Of a DNA stretch of 64,000 nucleotides, positions 21,959 through 32,105 are shown in pieces (positions within the stretch are counted from its first letter, which is position 1; each line of letters starts with the position of its first letter). Source of the stretch: Hortaea werneckii (lineage: Eukaryota > Ascomycota > Dothideomycetes > Mycosphaerellales > Teratosphaeriaceae); assembly GCA_037044905.1 (NCBI GenBank), contig JBAOKB010000044.1:29170-93169 (forward strand). Reading direction: 5' to 3'. A program made the translations under genes and the position numbers. The notes beneath the pieces were generated by a model. It saw nothing but the letters and a program-made list of their open reading frames with translations, was not told where the DNA came from and ran no database searches.

Positions 21959-22133
21959 CCAAACAAAAGAAAAACAAAGCAAAACACAAAAAATCCCCAA
22001 CAGATGCCCGTACCCTAACACCACGCTGATCACAAGAACCCCAAAATGGCCAAAAAAAAAAAAAAAAAAACACCCCGCACCAACAAGAAACCCACATAAG
22101 ATACCAGACCCATTCAACCCTCCTATAACCCAC
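21610..22133. other. Intergenic region with long A-tracts
   Basis: 524 bp between convergent genes. It includes the A-tracts noted separately and forms the 3' flank of sconB. No gene is seen. Confidence 0.5.
21924..22070. repeat. Homopolymer A tracts (A24 and A19)
   Basis: A run of 24 A at 21924-21947 is followed by GAG and 8 A, and a second run of 19 A lies at 22052-22070. Between them the plus strand is A- and C-rich with very few T. The runs are T-tracts on the sconB strand, just past its stop codon. Confidence 0.85.
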
Positions 22134-24518
22134 TCACCGATCCCCAAACACCAACATCCGAACCTCACAATCCTCCCCTCCACTCGCGACCGCCCAATCG
22201 CTCAACCAACAACACGTAATGGGGCCCGCATGGCCCGTAAAAGTCCTCTCGCACTTGCCCGTCCGGGGATCCCAGACCTTCATCATGCGGTCCTCGGAGC
22301 CGCTGACGAGGCGTAAGTGGTCGGCGGCCAGGGCCCAGATGCCCTCGACGTGGCCGAAGAAGGTGCGGAGGCAGGAGGCGGCGCGCGGGGTGTGGGAGTT
22401 TGTTAAAGGGTCCGTGGGGAGTTGGATGAAGGAGTTGTTCGTTGCTTCCTCGCCTGGATTGACTTCTTTGTTGGGGATTGGGTCGGTGGAGGAGGGTTGC
22501 AGCGAGGGCGAGGAGTGCACGTTCCAGAGCCGGATGGTGGAGTCGAGGGCGCCGGTGAGCATGTAGCGGGGTGGGGCGGGCCGGTCGTCGTCGGTGGGCC
22601 AGAAGGGGATTTTGGCTGTGGGTGCCGGGACGGGGGAGTCGCGTCGGAGGGACTCGGCGGCGGAGGAGACGCTGCTAGTGTCGTCGTTCTCGTCATCGCC
22701 TTTGGCGACGCCGGAAGCGACCTCCTCGTCTAATTCGAACTCGGCCGGCAGTGGGACGATCTGCTGGACTTGACCCACGTGCCCTTCGAAGACTTTGATG
22801 CATTCTCTGCTGTCCAGATCCCAGAGTCGGACGGTTAGATCGTCCGAAGCTGAAAATAGGGTCCGCGAGGCTTCGTCGACTTTGACACAGTTCACCCAAT
22901 CGGTGTGGCCGCGAAGGAGGAATGTTTGCTTGTTTTCGCTGTCCCAGACGCGAATAGTCTTGTCCATCGAGCCCGTAGCAACAAAGCGAGGCCCGTTAAA
23001 GTGTAGAGTGAGAATGCCCTCGCTATGCGCCTGGAAAGTTCTGAGACACTGCCCAGTTCTCCAGTTCCACAGTCGGAGTGTAGAATCCAGAGAGCCCGTC
23101 ATGAGCTTGTTGTCGTCAAACTGCAAACATCTTATTCCACTCGTGTGGCCCGTCAACGTCCTCAAGGCCTCACCAGTGTGTATGTCCCATACTTTGACGG
23201 TCGAATCGTAAGACCCGGTGATGAGGACATTCTCGTCAAACTGCACACACATGACGCCGTTGCTGTGTCCCTTGAAGACCTTTGTCGAGCACCTCCCGTA
23301 CTTCCAGGCCGTGCCCACTTTGAATCTGTCCTTGTACACATCCTTCCACGGCCGTCGCTTCGGTTCAAAGTATCCCACCTCGCTTTCACCGCTTCTAGGA
23401 GCCTCCTCGCCAGACGCAGGGACTGGACGCGAACACAATCTCTTGACTGATACTGGACTTGGCGGCCCAGATTCCAAGCCCCTTTTCACACCAGCCGAGC
23501 TACCCTCACCAGCGCCAGACTGTATTGCAGACACCGGCAGCTCCTCAGGTACCGGTGTGATGGCCGGACTCCAAGAGTTTTCTCCTCTACCCATCGCGCG
23601 TAGTTGTATCTGTCTCTTCTCGCATCGTAGCCTTTTCCTCTCCAGCAAAGGCAATCCCCACCCACACTTGGTACACTTCCTGTCGATATGCTGCTCACAC
23701 ATCTTGTGCCAGACCACATCATCATCAGCCAAGCTCCTCCACCGTTGGCTCACCTGTGCGGCCTTGCAGAGCGAGGTCGTGTCAAGGTAGCACAAGATCT
23801 TGAAGCCGAGTTCGGGAGGCAGAGCGGATAAGAAGTCGATTTTGATCAGGTCGCGGACTGAAGCGGAGATGAAGGAGAGCTGCGGAAAGCAGCACTGAGT
23901 TAAAATGCCTTGGAGCATCAAGTTACGATGTTTTGCAGGTGCAGCGGAGAAGAGGGACCAGACATGGGAGATGGCTTGCTGGTCGGACTGGGAGAGCGAG
24001 GCCAGCTCGTTCTGCAGCTGCTCCATACTGGGCTCGTTGGCTTGGCGGCGACACTTCAAGTCCGGGCGATGACGGTAGCAGAACTTCGTGTTGGTCCGGT
24101 CTTGAGGCGGAGAAGGGTCGTGGTGGTAGACGCTGTCGTCGGCCGGCTGTTGGTGGGATGTGTGTTGGTTATGCATAGGAGCATGGTGCCCGCCAACGGG
24201 ATTGTATTGCATCGGGATATGTTCTGAAAGGAATGGCGCCACCGTCTTCTCTGCGTGCTTCGAGCTCGCGGGGATGGAGATGTTGTGCTCGCCGTCGCTA
24301 ACGTCCTTTCGGTAGCGGTTTCTCAAGCGCTCGTGGTCATGGTCGTGCCGGCAAAGTTCTCCTTGGTCGTGCTCTTCCTCGTCATAGTCACGCAAGTCTA
24401 CGCCTTCTTCGTCGTTTGGTGTTGGCTGCTGTTGCTGTCGCGTGGACCTTGATGGCTCCGCCTCTTCCGTGTGGTGCTTCGCCATGGCTGCCGTGCTCGC
24501 TTGCTCGACTGATGCCAT
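22134..24518 (-). CDS. sconB: F-box/WD40 protein, SconB/Met30-type sulfur controller
   Basis: One intronless frame of 794 residues from ATG 24518. It is the substrate receptor of an SCF ubiquitin ligase that, in the SconB/Met30 family, represses sulfur assimilation by acting on the bZIP activator (MetR/Met4). Recognition rests on the family block NTKFCYRHRPDLKCRRQANE, the SHVWSLFSAAPAKHRNLMLQ region, an F-box (about 226-275, FLSALPPELGFKILCYLDTT) and KCGWGLPLLERKRLR. Then follow seven WD40 blades from about residue 413, such as ALRTLTGHTSGIRCLQFDDN and CIKVFEGHVGQVQQIVPLP. Ser/Pro-rich linkers separate the F-box from the propeller, and an acidic linker (DDENDDTSSVSSAAESLRR) breaks the propeller between late blades. 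The first 150 residues are disordered and His/Gln/Asp-rich. The frame is open 30 codons further upstream without an ATG. Confidence 0.93.
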   Translation of the reverse strand: MASVEQASTAAMAKHHTEEAEPSRSTRQQQQPTPNDEEGVDLRDYDEEEHDQGELCRHDHDHERLRNRYRKDVSDGEHNISIPASSKHAEKTVAPFLSEHIPMQYNPVGGHHAPMHNQHTSHQQPADDSVYHHDPSPPQDRTNTKFCYRHRPDLKCRRQANEPSMEQLQNELASLSQSDQQAISHVWSLFSAAPAKHRNLMLQGILTQCCFPQLSFISASVRDLIKIDFLSALPPELGFKILCYLDTTSLCKAAQVSQRWRSLADDDVVWHKMCEQHIDRKCTKCGWGLPLLERKRLRCEKRQIQLRAMGRGENSWSPAITPVPEELPVSAIQSGAGEGSSAGVKRGLESGPPSPVSVKRLCSRPVPASGEEAPRSGESEVGYFEPKRRPWKDVYKDRFKVGTAWKYGRCSTKVFKGHSNGVMCVQFDENVLITGSYDSTVKVWDIHTGEALRTLTGHTSGIRCLQFDDNKLMTGSLDSTLRLWNWRTGQCLRTFQAHSEGILTLHFNGPRFVATGSMDKTIRVWDSENKQTFLLRGHTDWVNCVKVDEASRTLFSASDDLTVRLWDLDSRECIKVFEGHVGQVQQIVPLPAEFELDEEVASGVAKGDDENDDTSSVSSAAESLRRDSPVPAPTAKIPFWPTDDDRPAPPRYMLTGALDSTIRLWNVHSSPSLQPSSTDPIPNKEVNPGEEATNNSFIQLPTDPLTNSHTPRAASCLRTFFGHVEGIWALAADHLRLVSGSEDRMMKVWDPRTGKCERTFTGHAGPITCCWLSDWAVASGGEDCEVRMLVFGDR

Positions 24519-25725
24519 GTTGGCGGGAAACGTTTCAGACCAACATCCAGTAGCTACACGCCAGGCTTGAGCAAGCCTTGATTGCGTGCTCGTGGGTGGT
24601 AAGACCAAATGCTTCTTTCCGCGGGCCTTATCAGGTAGCGAAGACCGGGGATGTCGGTGTTCGGGTGGGATGTCGTGCTTTTGCGGCGTCGTTGTAGAAC
24701 ACTGGCGCAGTGGTGTTATATTGTCGTGTGTGGCGTGAGTGTGGTGGGTGTGTGTAATCCGATCAATGTTCAGGCTCGGTTAGTCTCTTCCTCGTGGCTT
24801 CGCAAGATGTCGTGCTTCCAGCGCTGTTCTTCACCATCGAAGGATCGCCCGCGCCGGCGCTGAAGGTCGCCGATGGCGCAAAGCCGAGCCAATCACAACC
24901 GTCGGCTTAGTTCCTTTGTTTTCGCCACTGTCCACGTCCCTTAAACGTATATGGATGTTGATTTTTCAACGTCTTTGCGTCTCTCATGTAAGCGCTCCTA
25001 ATTCTTGAACTTTTCTTGTCATCCTTTGTGCGTGGAGCCCAGAGCATTTGCATTTGGAATGACTACATAGTAGGTCTACGTCCACCACCTCACGTGGCAT
25101 CAATCAGGGTGTCTGTACAGAGTTTCGGCCCCATACCCACTTGCAATGCGGCCCAGCGTCCCGCTCCCTCTATCGCCGACCTGCTGCACTCTACCAACCA
25201 TATCGGTTGATATGTACTGTTCTGTCCCCATCACAGACTCACAGCTCGGCGATCTATTGTACGGCCATTCTCAACAATGTTCTGTAACACCGTTCTCTCT
25301 ATGTACCCGACACAACTATCTAAACAGCGTTCGATTCGAGCATGCCTTCATGAGCGGCATATTGACATAGTAATGGTAGAAACATCGTGAAGCATCGGAT
25401 GTCAGCTCCGAGTGTCTCCCTAATCCTTGTCCCAGTTGCATGTCTATGTATTCTAAGCTTAGTTGAATCTATGGAGACTGTGGCATACGTCTCTAGCCAT
25501 TGTAAGTTCCTCTACATTCATGTTTTGATGCCGCGATCATAGCCTGGGTTTCATGTATGGGGGTATCAGATGAGTCGGTCCCGAAGCGCGCAAGCTTGCT
25601 GCCGGTGCATTCGCCGACGTTCGCCCAGCGCAGTTCAAAGGCAAGCAACCACGCGATCGTCAAGCACAAACTTCATCCATCATAACTCAGGCGTCACGCC
25701 TGAATAGTGGCTCCGCGCAATAACG
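24519..25725. promoter_or_regulatory. Divergent intergenic region (sconB / ATG17)
   Basis: 1.2 kb between two divergent start codons. It must hold both promoters and probably a long sconB leader. The frames in it are short and unconvincing. Confidence 0.45.
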
Positions 25726-27195
25726 ATGAGCTCCTCAGAAGAGTCCTCGGAGGCATCAGCTTCTCCGTCGCCTCCCGCATCACCAGAAGCGAGTAATCAA
25801 CAACTTCTAGAGCCGCCGAGTCTTGAACGCCTAGTCTTGCATTTCATCCATGCCAAACGCTCTCTCTCCGCCTCCGCTCTCCTGTCACGCGCCAGCGACC
25901 TCGTCACTGGATCCCGTAGTCTACTGGAAGAGATAGCCGTCCTCAATGCGAGAAATGCATTTGCGCGCAGGGCAGTAGATGAGCAGGTTGAGACATTAGC
26001 TGCGATCAGAGATAGTGTAGGTGACGTGGGTGATTCAGCGACGGATGAGTTCCAAAATGTGGTGGACGGCGTCGATGAAGCGCATGGACGATTGGAAAGG
26101 ACACTGGCGGGGTTGAAAGGGCGAGTGGTCGACGCTGAACTGCAACGGACGGGGGACAACGAAGAGAATGAGACAGAGGAGCAGGGCGAGCCGACCGAGA
26201 AGACTTTGTACGATTTTATACAGGAGTCTACTCATACCGATCTCGAAGCCTCAATACGAGGGCTGGTGGACGAGTTTGGCGTTGTCAAGAACATCTTCGA
26301 TCGTGACCTTCGCCAATACGACAGCCACCTGCAAGACATATCCGATACGCTGCACCATGCTGACCTACACTCTACCAGTGGTCCTCAAGCTAAGCAGACT
26401 TTATACGATGATCCTACGCCCTCAATTCCCAAGCTCTTCCGAGCTATGGATGGGCACGCGGCGCAAATGGCCGAGCTCTTCTCAAGCCTGATCAAGCATT
26501 ACGATCTGTGCGTCACCGCACTCAAACACACTGAAGGTGGCGGCGAAGCAGCGAAACAAGCCGTACAGGCCGAACACCTGAGCGCCCAGAATCCCGCGGG
26601 AGGCGAAGAGTCCCTGTACAAGAAGACCGTCCCGGAGCCCATTGACGAAGAAGAGCGCAAACAGATGCTCCGCGTAGTCGAAGGCGACGCGACCGAAGTC
26701 GAAGACGTCCTCAACGAACTCCACGAGCTCAGCGAAGAGGTCGAATCCAGCTACGAGCAACTCCACCACTCCACCGCCCGCGCCCGCTCAACCCACACCT
26801 CTCTCCGCGTGGTCCTCGGCAAATTACACGAGATCCAGTCCGCGCTACCCAGCCACCTCGAAGCCTCCAAGACCTTCCGCGCATCATGGGACGAGATCCG
26901 TGTCTCGATAGCGTCGAAGACGAACGAACTCGCGTCCCTGGCGTCCTTCTACGACGATTTCAGCGCGGCGTACTCGAAGGTCCTCCGCGAGGTGGACAGG
27001 CGGAGTGCAGCGGATGCGCAGGCGAGGAAACTCGCTGCGAAGGCTCAGAGGGAGCTCGACAGGCTCTACGAGGCTGATAAGGAGGCGCGGGAGGATTTCT
27101 TGGAGGATGTCGGGGGCAGTTTGCCGAGGGATATTTGGCCCCGTGCGGGTGACGGGGGGTATAGGTGGGAAGTGAGACAGGTCATGAAACGTTGA
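25726..27195 (+). CDS. ATG17: Autophagy-related protein 17
   Basis: A single exon of 489 residues. Atg17 is the crescent-shaped, all-helical scaffold that binds Atg29, Atg31 and Atg13 and organises the Atg1 kinase complex at the phagophore assembly site. The sequence is almost wholly helical after a Ser/Pro/Glu-rich start. It has the opening LERLVLHFIHAKRSLSASALLSRAS, the central VDEFGVVKNIFDRDLRQYD and SIPKLFRAMDGHAAQMAELF, and the C-terminal FLEDVGGSLPRDIWP, which is the family's most recognisable motif. Usual lengths are 400-600 residues, so it is complete. Third-position GC is high in the last third of the gene. It shares a 1.2-kb divergent spacer with sconB. Confidence 0.92.
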   Translation: MSSSEESSEASASPSPPASPEASNQQLLEPPSLERLVLHFIHAKRSLSASALLSRASDLVTGSRSLLEEIAVLNARNAFARRAVDEQVETLAAIRDSVGDVGDSATDEFQNVVDGVDEAHGRLERTLAGLKGRVVDAELQRTGDNEENETEEQGEPTEKTLYDFIQESTHTDLEASIRGLVDEFGVVKNIFDRDLRQYDSHLQDISDTLHHADLHSTSGPQAKQTLYDDPTPSIPKLFRAMDGHAAQMAELFSSLIKHYDLCVTALKHTEGGGEAAKQAVQAEHLSAQNPAGGEESLYKKTVPEPIDEEERKQMLRVVEGDATEVEDVLNELHELSEEVESSYEQLHHSTARARSTHTSLRVVLGKLHEIQSALPSHLEASKTFRASWDEIRVSIASKTNELASLASFYDDFSAAYSKVLREVDRRSAADAQARKLAAKAQRELDRLYEADKEAREDFLEDVGGSLPRDIWPRAGDGGYRWEVRQVMKR

Positions 27196-27631
27196 GATTT
27201 TTTCAACGCATCAAATTACAGCTGTATGCGGATATCTGACCAAGTTTCCAACGGCCTTGTTAAATGTTACATTCGCGAGGCATGTATGTATTCCAAAAGA
27301 GGAAGGTGCGGCTTCGATACCGCGGTGTTGCAGCAAGCGGACTTCAAAGCACTGCCTTGCTCGCTTTCGCAAATGTATGACTGATGCGAACTCGTCGAAG
27401 TTCAAATGTTCCAGGGCACATTTCGTGTGAATGACGCTGATGTTAATGAGATCATGGGAAGCCGTGTGAAAAGCGCATTCAAAGCCTTGAATTCTTATCC
27501 CAGTCCCATTGTCTGACGGGAGACAAATTTACACCAATCCTGTCCATTGAAGACTGCTTTGGTTTTAGATTTCTTGCGGGCAAAGAGCATTTATAAAGAC
27601 AACTCATCAAAGCCGATTCACCTCTGCCAGC
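27196..27631. other. Intergenic region
   Basis: 436 bp between ATG17 and the next gene on the same strand. No feature is recognised. Confidence 0.45.
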
Positions 27632-28882
27632 ATGAACGAAGTGATTCCTATCCAGCAGAGGCCGATCACTACCGAGATGGATTCCTTTCTGAGTCGAGTC
27701 CGTAGTCTTGCAGTCAAGCCACCAATCACCACCAACTCTATCACTAATTTCGACCCCGACACCATTCGCAAAGATGCCGAGACAACCCGTGTAGTCGTGC
27801 ACTGCCGCTTTCCCGCACTGATCGAGGCCTTCCTAACGCATAAGCGGGAACATGGAAGTGCGTACGAGAAAGCTCTCTACACTACCTCCTTCACCTGGCG
27901 AGATGAAGTGGCACGTCTGATAGAGAAGCGACCCCTAGTCTTTATGGGGGGAAGCGATCACACTGTTCTCCGTGACGGCTCGAGTATTCCCGGCAACAGC
28001 TGTGAAGAATGGGATCGCAACGGGACTGGCGAACAGCGTCAGAATCAGGTTCTAACACTAGAGGAGTATCTCAGCTATGACGAGATCATGCTCGGTTCCT
28101 TGCTCGGCGTCAGTGGACCGAGTCACTTCATCAATGACGGGGGTCGATATAACTGCGGTGAGCCTGGCGAGCCGGGGACTTTTGAGCCCCGGGGATACAT
28201 TGTCGGACTCGTAGGCGCGAGGTTCGAGAGGGAGGATAGGATGGATGATGCCTTCATGGCGCCCTCTAGCACGAAGCCGAAAATGCATCCTCAGCTGAGA
28301 GAGGCTTTCTATGACTTCTTCCGATGCACGAAGGTCGAAAGCGTGTCCTTTGATGTGGAGATGTATAAGGCACGCATGAGCATCACGGCGGAGATCCTGC
28401 TCCTCGAAGCCAATCTCCGTGCTCAAAAAGCTGGCTCCGGGCGCAAGGCGAGAGTCTACGTCGTCGGTCTGGGTCTGGGAGTGTGGCAGCATCACCCGAA
28501 GCAAGCACAATGGTATATCGAGACTTTCGCCTCCCTGCTTGCGACTCTAGAGCTTCCAAACATTGGCACAGTGGAGTTCGCATACATCTCCAATGTGCCT
28601 GCTACCACACAAGACCACGTCACGAAGACAGCTGCGGAGAAGGGGATCAGAGTCCTTTTCTCCAAGCGCAACCCTGCCGCAAAACTCCCTATAGAGGAGA
28701 AAAGTGAAGTGCTGGTGCTGAGCTATGCGTGGGATGGCAATGCCTTCCCGGGAAACGAGTACTGGGTTGGATCATTGTGCGGTAGTGGCGATCCTGCTGC
28801 GGCGTGTATGAGTACGATTGGGGAGTTGCATAATCCGCTTGTGAATCCGGGTTTCACAAGGAGGATACAAGTATTAGGATAA
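27632..28882 (+). CDS. DUF4804-like protein (possible MavL-type macrodomain)
   Basis: One intronless frame of 416 residues from ATG 27632. The C-terminal half carries the clearest signature: RVYVVGLGLGVWQHHPKQAQ, EFAYISNV, then SYAWDGNAFPGNEYW and GSGDPAAACMSTIGELHNP. This order resembles DUF4804 proteins, found in scattered eukaryotes and in Legionella, where to my memory the effector MavL has an atypical macrodomain that removes ADP-ribose from modified residues. The N-terminal half has an unusual LVFMGGSDHTVLRDG block and a glycine-rich loop (FINDGGRYNCGEPGEPGTFEP). No signal peptide or membrane helix is seen, so it should be cytosolic or nuclear. The family call is from pattern memory and the enzymatic role is inference. 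Confidence 0.65.
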   Translation: MNEVIPIQQRPITTEMDSFLSRVRSLAVKPPITTNSITNFDPDTIRKDAETTRVVVHCRFPALIEAFLTHKREHGSAYEKALYTTSFTWRDEVARLIEKRPLVFMGGSDHTVLRDGSSIPGNSCEEWDRNGTGEQRQNQVLTLEEYLSYDEIMLGSLLGVSGPSHFINDGGRYNCGEPGEPGTFEPRGYIVGLVGARFEREDRMDDAFMAPSSTKPKMHPQLREAFYDFFRCTKVESVSFDVEMYKARMSITAEILLLEANLRAQKAGSGRKARVYVVGLGLGVWQHHPKQAQWYIETFASLLATLELPNIGTVEFAYISNVPATTQDHVTKTAAEKGIRVLFSKRNPAAKLPIEEKSEVLVLSYAWDGNAFPGNEYWVGSLCGSGDPAAACMSTIGELHNPLVNPGFTRRIQVLG

Positions 28883-29173
28883 GGTGGATGACAGTGTCAG
28901 AGATCGAACTTGAAGCTCTAATAGATATCGAATATGTCCCATAGGTCATCGCTCGGAGTTGATGACATTGATTTATGCGATTAGAAGCCACCTCGCCGTC
29001 GTCATCGTCTCCGAAAACGCTGTCGTGCTTGTAAGTCTTTGCCCCATCTTCGCAGGTCTCCGATATTCTTATTATATGTCTCGAGTATTAAATTAAAGCG
29101 CTAAGTACGAGACAGTCAAAGTCATCATGTCCACATCGGTCTCGGGGCTACTTATCAGATGAAACCGGCCTCC

Positions 29174-29915
29174 TCACAGCAACATAGCAACAACAACCGC
29201 CAAGCCAAAGGCGCCCGAAATGGCAACTTCAGGCTTAGCAGCAGCACCAGAGCTAGTCGCCGAAGCGCTCGAGCTGGTGCTAGATGATGCCGGGGCCTGA
29301 GCAGGTGTAGTCTGCGACTCGTCCGGGCTCACGCCCGAACAGTCATTAATACATCCCTTCATCGTATCGTACGCATCCTGATCGGTCAGATCGTCGGGAT
29401 ACGATGCCATAGCGCAGTTCCTCGCACACGTGTAGGCAGAGCAAGGCAGATCATCCGCGCTCCAGAACGATGCCCCGCCTAGGTTGTTCTCATATGCAGT
29501 GTAGTTGCCCGTCCCGCCTGTGAAGTTGAACATGTTGCTGTAGGTTGCGCTTTGCGAGGTCGAGAGGTCGGAGATGGCGATGCTGTAGTAGTTTCCGGAG
29601 GGACCGACGTCCGAGGGGATCGAGATGTTGGCGGGGGATGAGAGGGCGGTGGAGTTTTGTAGGTAGCCTGGACGTATTCCCGTTAGCAAGACATCTACAT
29701 TGAAACTTATTCGAATGCTTACAAGTGGATCCGTTGCTTCCGGATAGTCTTGCGGCAAGGTAAACCCGGTATTGGCTATCGTCGGCGTTTTCAAAAGTGA
29801 CATTAAAAGACTCGCCGGCTTGGACGCTGTCGGGTGCGACGATACCGTTCAACGCATTAGTGCCAACTACGAGCGATGCGCTCAAGGCGATGATTTGCGC
29901 AGCCAGTGAGACCAT
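29174..29915 (-). CDS. GPI-anchored Ser/Thr-rich cell-surface protein
   Basis: Two exons (29723-29915 and 29174-29667, 55-nt intron, phase 1) give 228 residues. A signal peptide is clear (MVSLAAQIIALSASLVVGTNA). The next 100 residues form a beta-sandwich-like domain similar to the N-terminal region of Kre9/KNH and other fungal GPI proteins (IVAPDSVQAGESFNVTFEN, then NYYSIAISDLSTSQSATYSN). A small cysteine cluster follows (CSAYTCARNC, then GCINDC), then an Ala/Ser/Thr linker and a hydrophobic C-terminus (GAFGLAVVVAMLL) typical of a GPI signal. Several N-glycosylation sequons are present. It is probably a cell-wall or plasma-membrane protein; the binding partner is unknown. A second signal-bearing gene follows upstream on the same strand. 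Confidence 0.82.
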
Positions 29916-30027
29916 ACTATACGTGTCTTTGGTCGAAAGTAAGCAACAGATCAACGAAAGTAAAGCGATGCGATTATCAGCTGTAGGGAGGGACTGAAGT
30001 GGGTATGAAGAAAGACGATCGCAACAG

Positions 30028-30064
<37 letters not shown>

Positions 30065-30896
30065 CTTGAGCAAGAGATTTCAAAAACGAAACCCCAATGG
30101 CTCGAACGTTCGACGAACTGCGCGCCGAGTGGTGTGGGAGGAAAGATACGACGAGTCTGCAACGAAACCCTACGTCGGTTAAACATTTTCGACACCGCGA
30201 TCCCTGATCCATGCGTAGGGCTTGAATCGGTCGCGAGGGGAAGTGTTGAGTTCGCCATTCGTGATTGAGAAACGCTGCTGAAAATGGTCTCTTTTCTCAG
30301 AACGTCTTTGGGGTTGAGAGATGAACATGAAGTGAAGTTTGAAGACGATACGATGACGATGGTGATCTGCAAACGATGTGCAGGCCCAGTGTGGTCAAGC
30401 TCGCCTTAACAACGCTTGTATACCGGGCGGATAAGTCGGGGACCGGGTTAGGTTCGCACTGACGCAGGACAACTGCCGAGCTGGTGTGTGCAGTATCGCT
30501 TTCCCTTTCCAGCAACCCTACCAATTTGTTGCCGCTGTATAACATGGTTAGTACAGATACCTCTCTCGTTTGCAAACGAAACCGCCATCCATATTCAAGT
30601 CGTTGGAAAACACAAGGAGCGTAGAAAAGCAAATGATGAGATGGAAAAGATTCAGCTCTATACAAAACCATTGGATTGTCCTATTCTCAATTTCGAGCTT
30701 AATACGATGAGAGAGCAGAAAAAAGAGCCGAAATGTGAATTACTCTTAAAGTATCTGTGCATATATCGCTACCAAGCCAAGATATCTCGCCCGAAACTCC
30801 TTGCAATTCGTTCACACATTAAAATAGCTGCCAAGAACCAGCGTCTCAATTAGCGACCGGTACCAGGGCATATTTCCTCTCTAGAAGAGAAACTAT
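29916..30896. other. Intergenic region with a GA microsatellite
   Basis: 981 bp between two genes on the same strand. The GA repeat lies near the GPI gene's start. Open frames here are shadows of low-complexity sequence. Confidence 0.45.
30032..30064. repeat. GA-dinucleotide microsatellite
   Basis: About 13 consecutive GA units, followed by CGAGAG, lie about 120 bp upstream of the GPI-protein start codon (TC on its strand). Such pyrimidine tracts are common in fungal promoters and leaders. Confidence 0.85.
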
Positions 30897-32105
30897 CTAC
30901 TTGGGCGAAGTCGGGTTCATGCAACCGGACGGCTTGTCAGCGTTGGCGGTGGTGTTGGAGAACGCGAAGCTCTGGCCGATGGTGTAGTGGTCGTTGCCGC
31001 GGTACTGGCCCTTGTTGGTAGCGAAAGAGGCGGGCCAGGTCTCGCTGTAGAGGGAGCAGTACTGGCCGACAGACTGGGAGTTCTTGTACAGGATGTAGGT
31101 GTTGAAGAACTGGCACGTCTGCGCGACGCCGTTCTTGGGCGGGTGGGCGAGGTTGTACTTGGACTGGGCAGTGCAGGCGGCGGCGCAGAGACCGGCGTCG
31201 AAGGGTCCCTTGGTGAATATCTTCACGCCCATGTAGGTGTCCTTGTTGTTGCAGTCAAGCGGGGCGTTGATGGCGGCATCGCCAAGAGCGACCGGTGGCT
31301 GGTAGCCATCTGGTGTTGCGATGGACTTGTTGACGTAGCCATTCGAGCCAGCGATGACAACGTGGAAGTCGCGGCGGTACTGGCCAACACTTCCTAGGAG
31401 TCAGCTAAGTTTCCAAGAATCGAAGACCTTTGGATACTCACTTGGTGGCAGAAGCCTCCGTCACTGGACCACCCCAGTAGACACACTTGATGACTTCTTC
31501 AGAAGGAGGGTTGGTGCAAGTAGCAGTGGGATCCACGCTTGGGTCGCGTTCGAAGTCTTGAAGGCTTGTCAGCATCCGCTCGAGCAAAAAATATATGAGA
31601 GTGACGTACAGATGTTGAAGCTCATGCAACCTTGAATGGCATTGCAGCGCTGAGAACACTGTGCAACGTCATAGGTGTCCAGGACCGAATAACCCATGTA
31701 GCCATAAACGCCCTCGCTGGAGCCCTGCTTGTCCGCATATGCTTGGTAGTAGCCTGAGGGGACGGTGGCACTGTTGGCAGCATCATCATATTCCTCATTG
31801 TCTAAAAAAGCTTCGGCAGTGTCATCCTCGGCAGGCTGTACAGCGCAACCCTCGTTGTTGACGGCCCGCTTGGCCATCTTCAGGGAGGTGTCGGTTGGGT
31901 TAGCGGACACGGCAGCCGCTACTGAGGAGGCAGCTGGAGCGGCAGAGAATGCAACGGTTGTCTGAGCGGCCACAGCATTGACGACTGGGATAGATGGCTC
32001 TGGGACCGGCTCAAGAGAGTCGACAGCATCCCAGTCGATGTCTTGAGGGACTGGGTTGGCGATGGCAGCACCTGCAAGCAGGGCAAAGACGGCGTGAGAA
32101 CGCAT
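30897..32105 (-). CDS. Secreted protein with two cysteine-rich, PAN-like segments
   Basis: Three exons (31610-32105, 31442-31556 and 30897-31389; introns of 53 and 52 nt) give 367 residues. The signal peptide is MRSHAVFALLAGAAIANPVP. An Ala/Val/Ser-rich, low-complexity pro-region follows up to KMAKRA, a possible Kex2-like site. The mature part repeats a pattern of paired cysteines around an aromatic core: DVAQCSQRCNAIQGCMSFNI, then YFERDPSVDP and KCVYWGGPV. Further on come GLCAAACTAQSKYNLAH and CQFFNTYILYKN. This resembles a family of secreted PAN/apple-like proteins common in Dothideomycetes and other Pezizomycotina, for which I know no activity. It could act in wall interaction, adhesion or as an effector. 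The last acceptor (GGAAG) was chosen because it alone keeps the frame. Confidence 0.8.

Noticed and set aside
29999..30268. Plus-strand frame rich in Glu-Arg repeats
   Set aside because: The repeat is the GA microsatellite read as protein; the region is the upstream flank of the GPI-protein gene.
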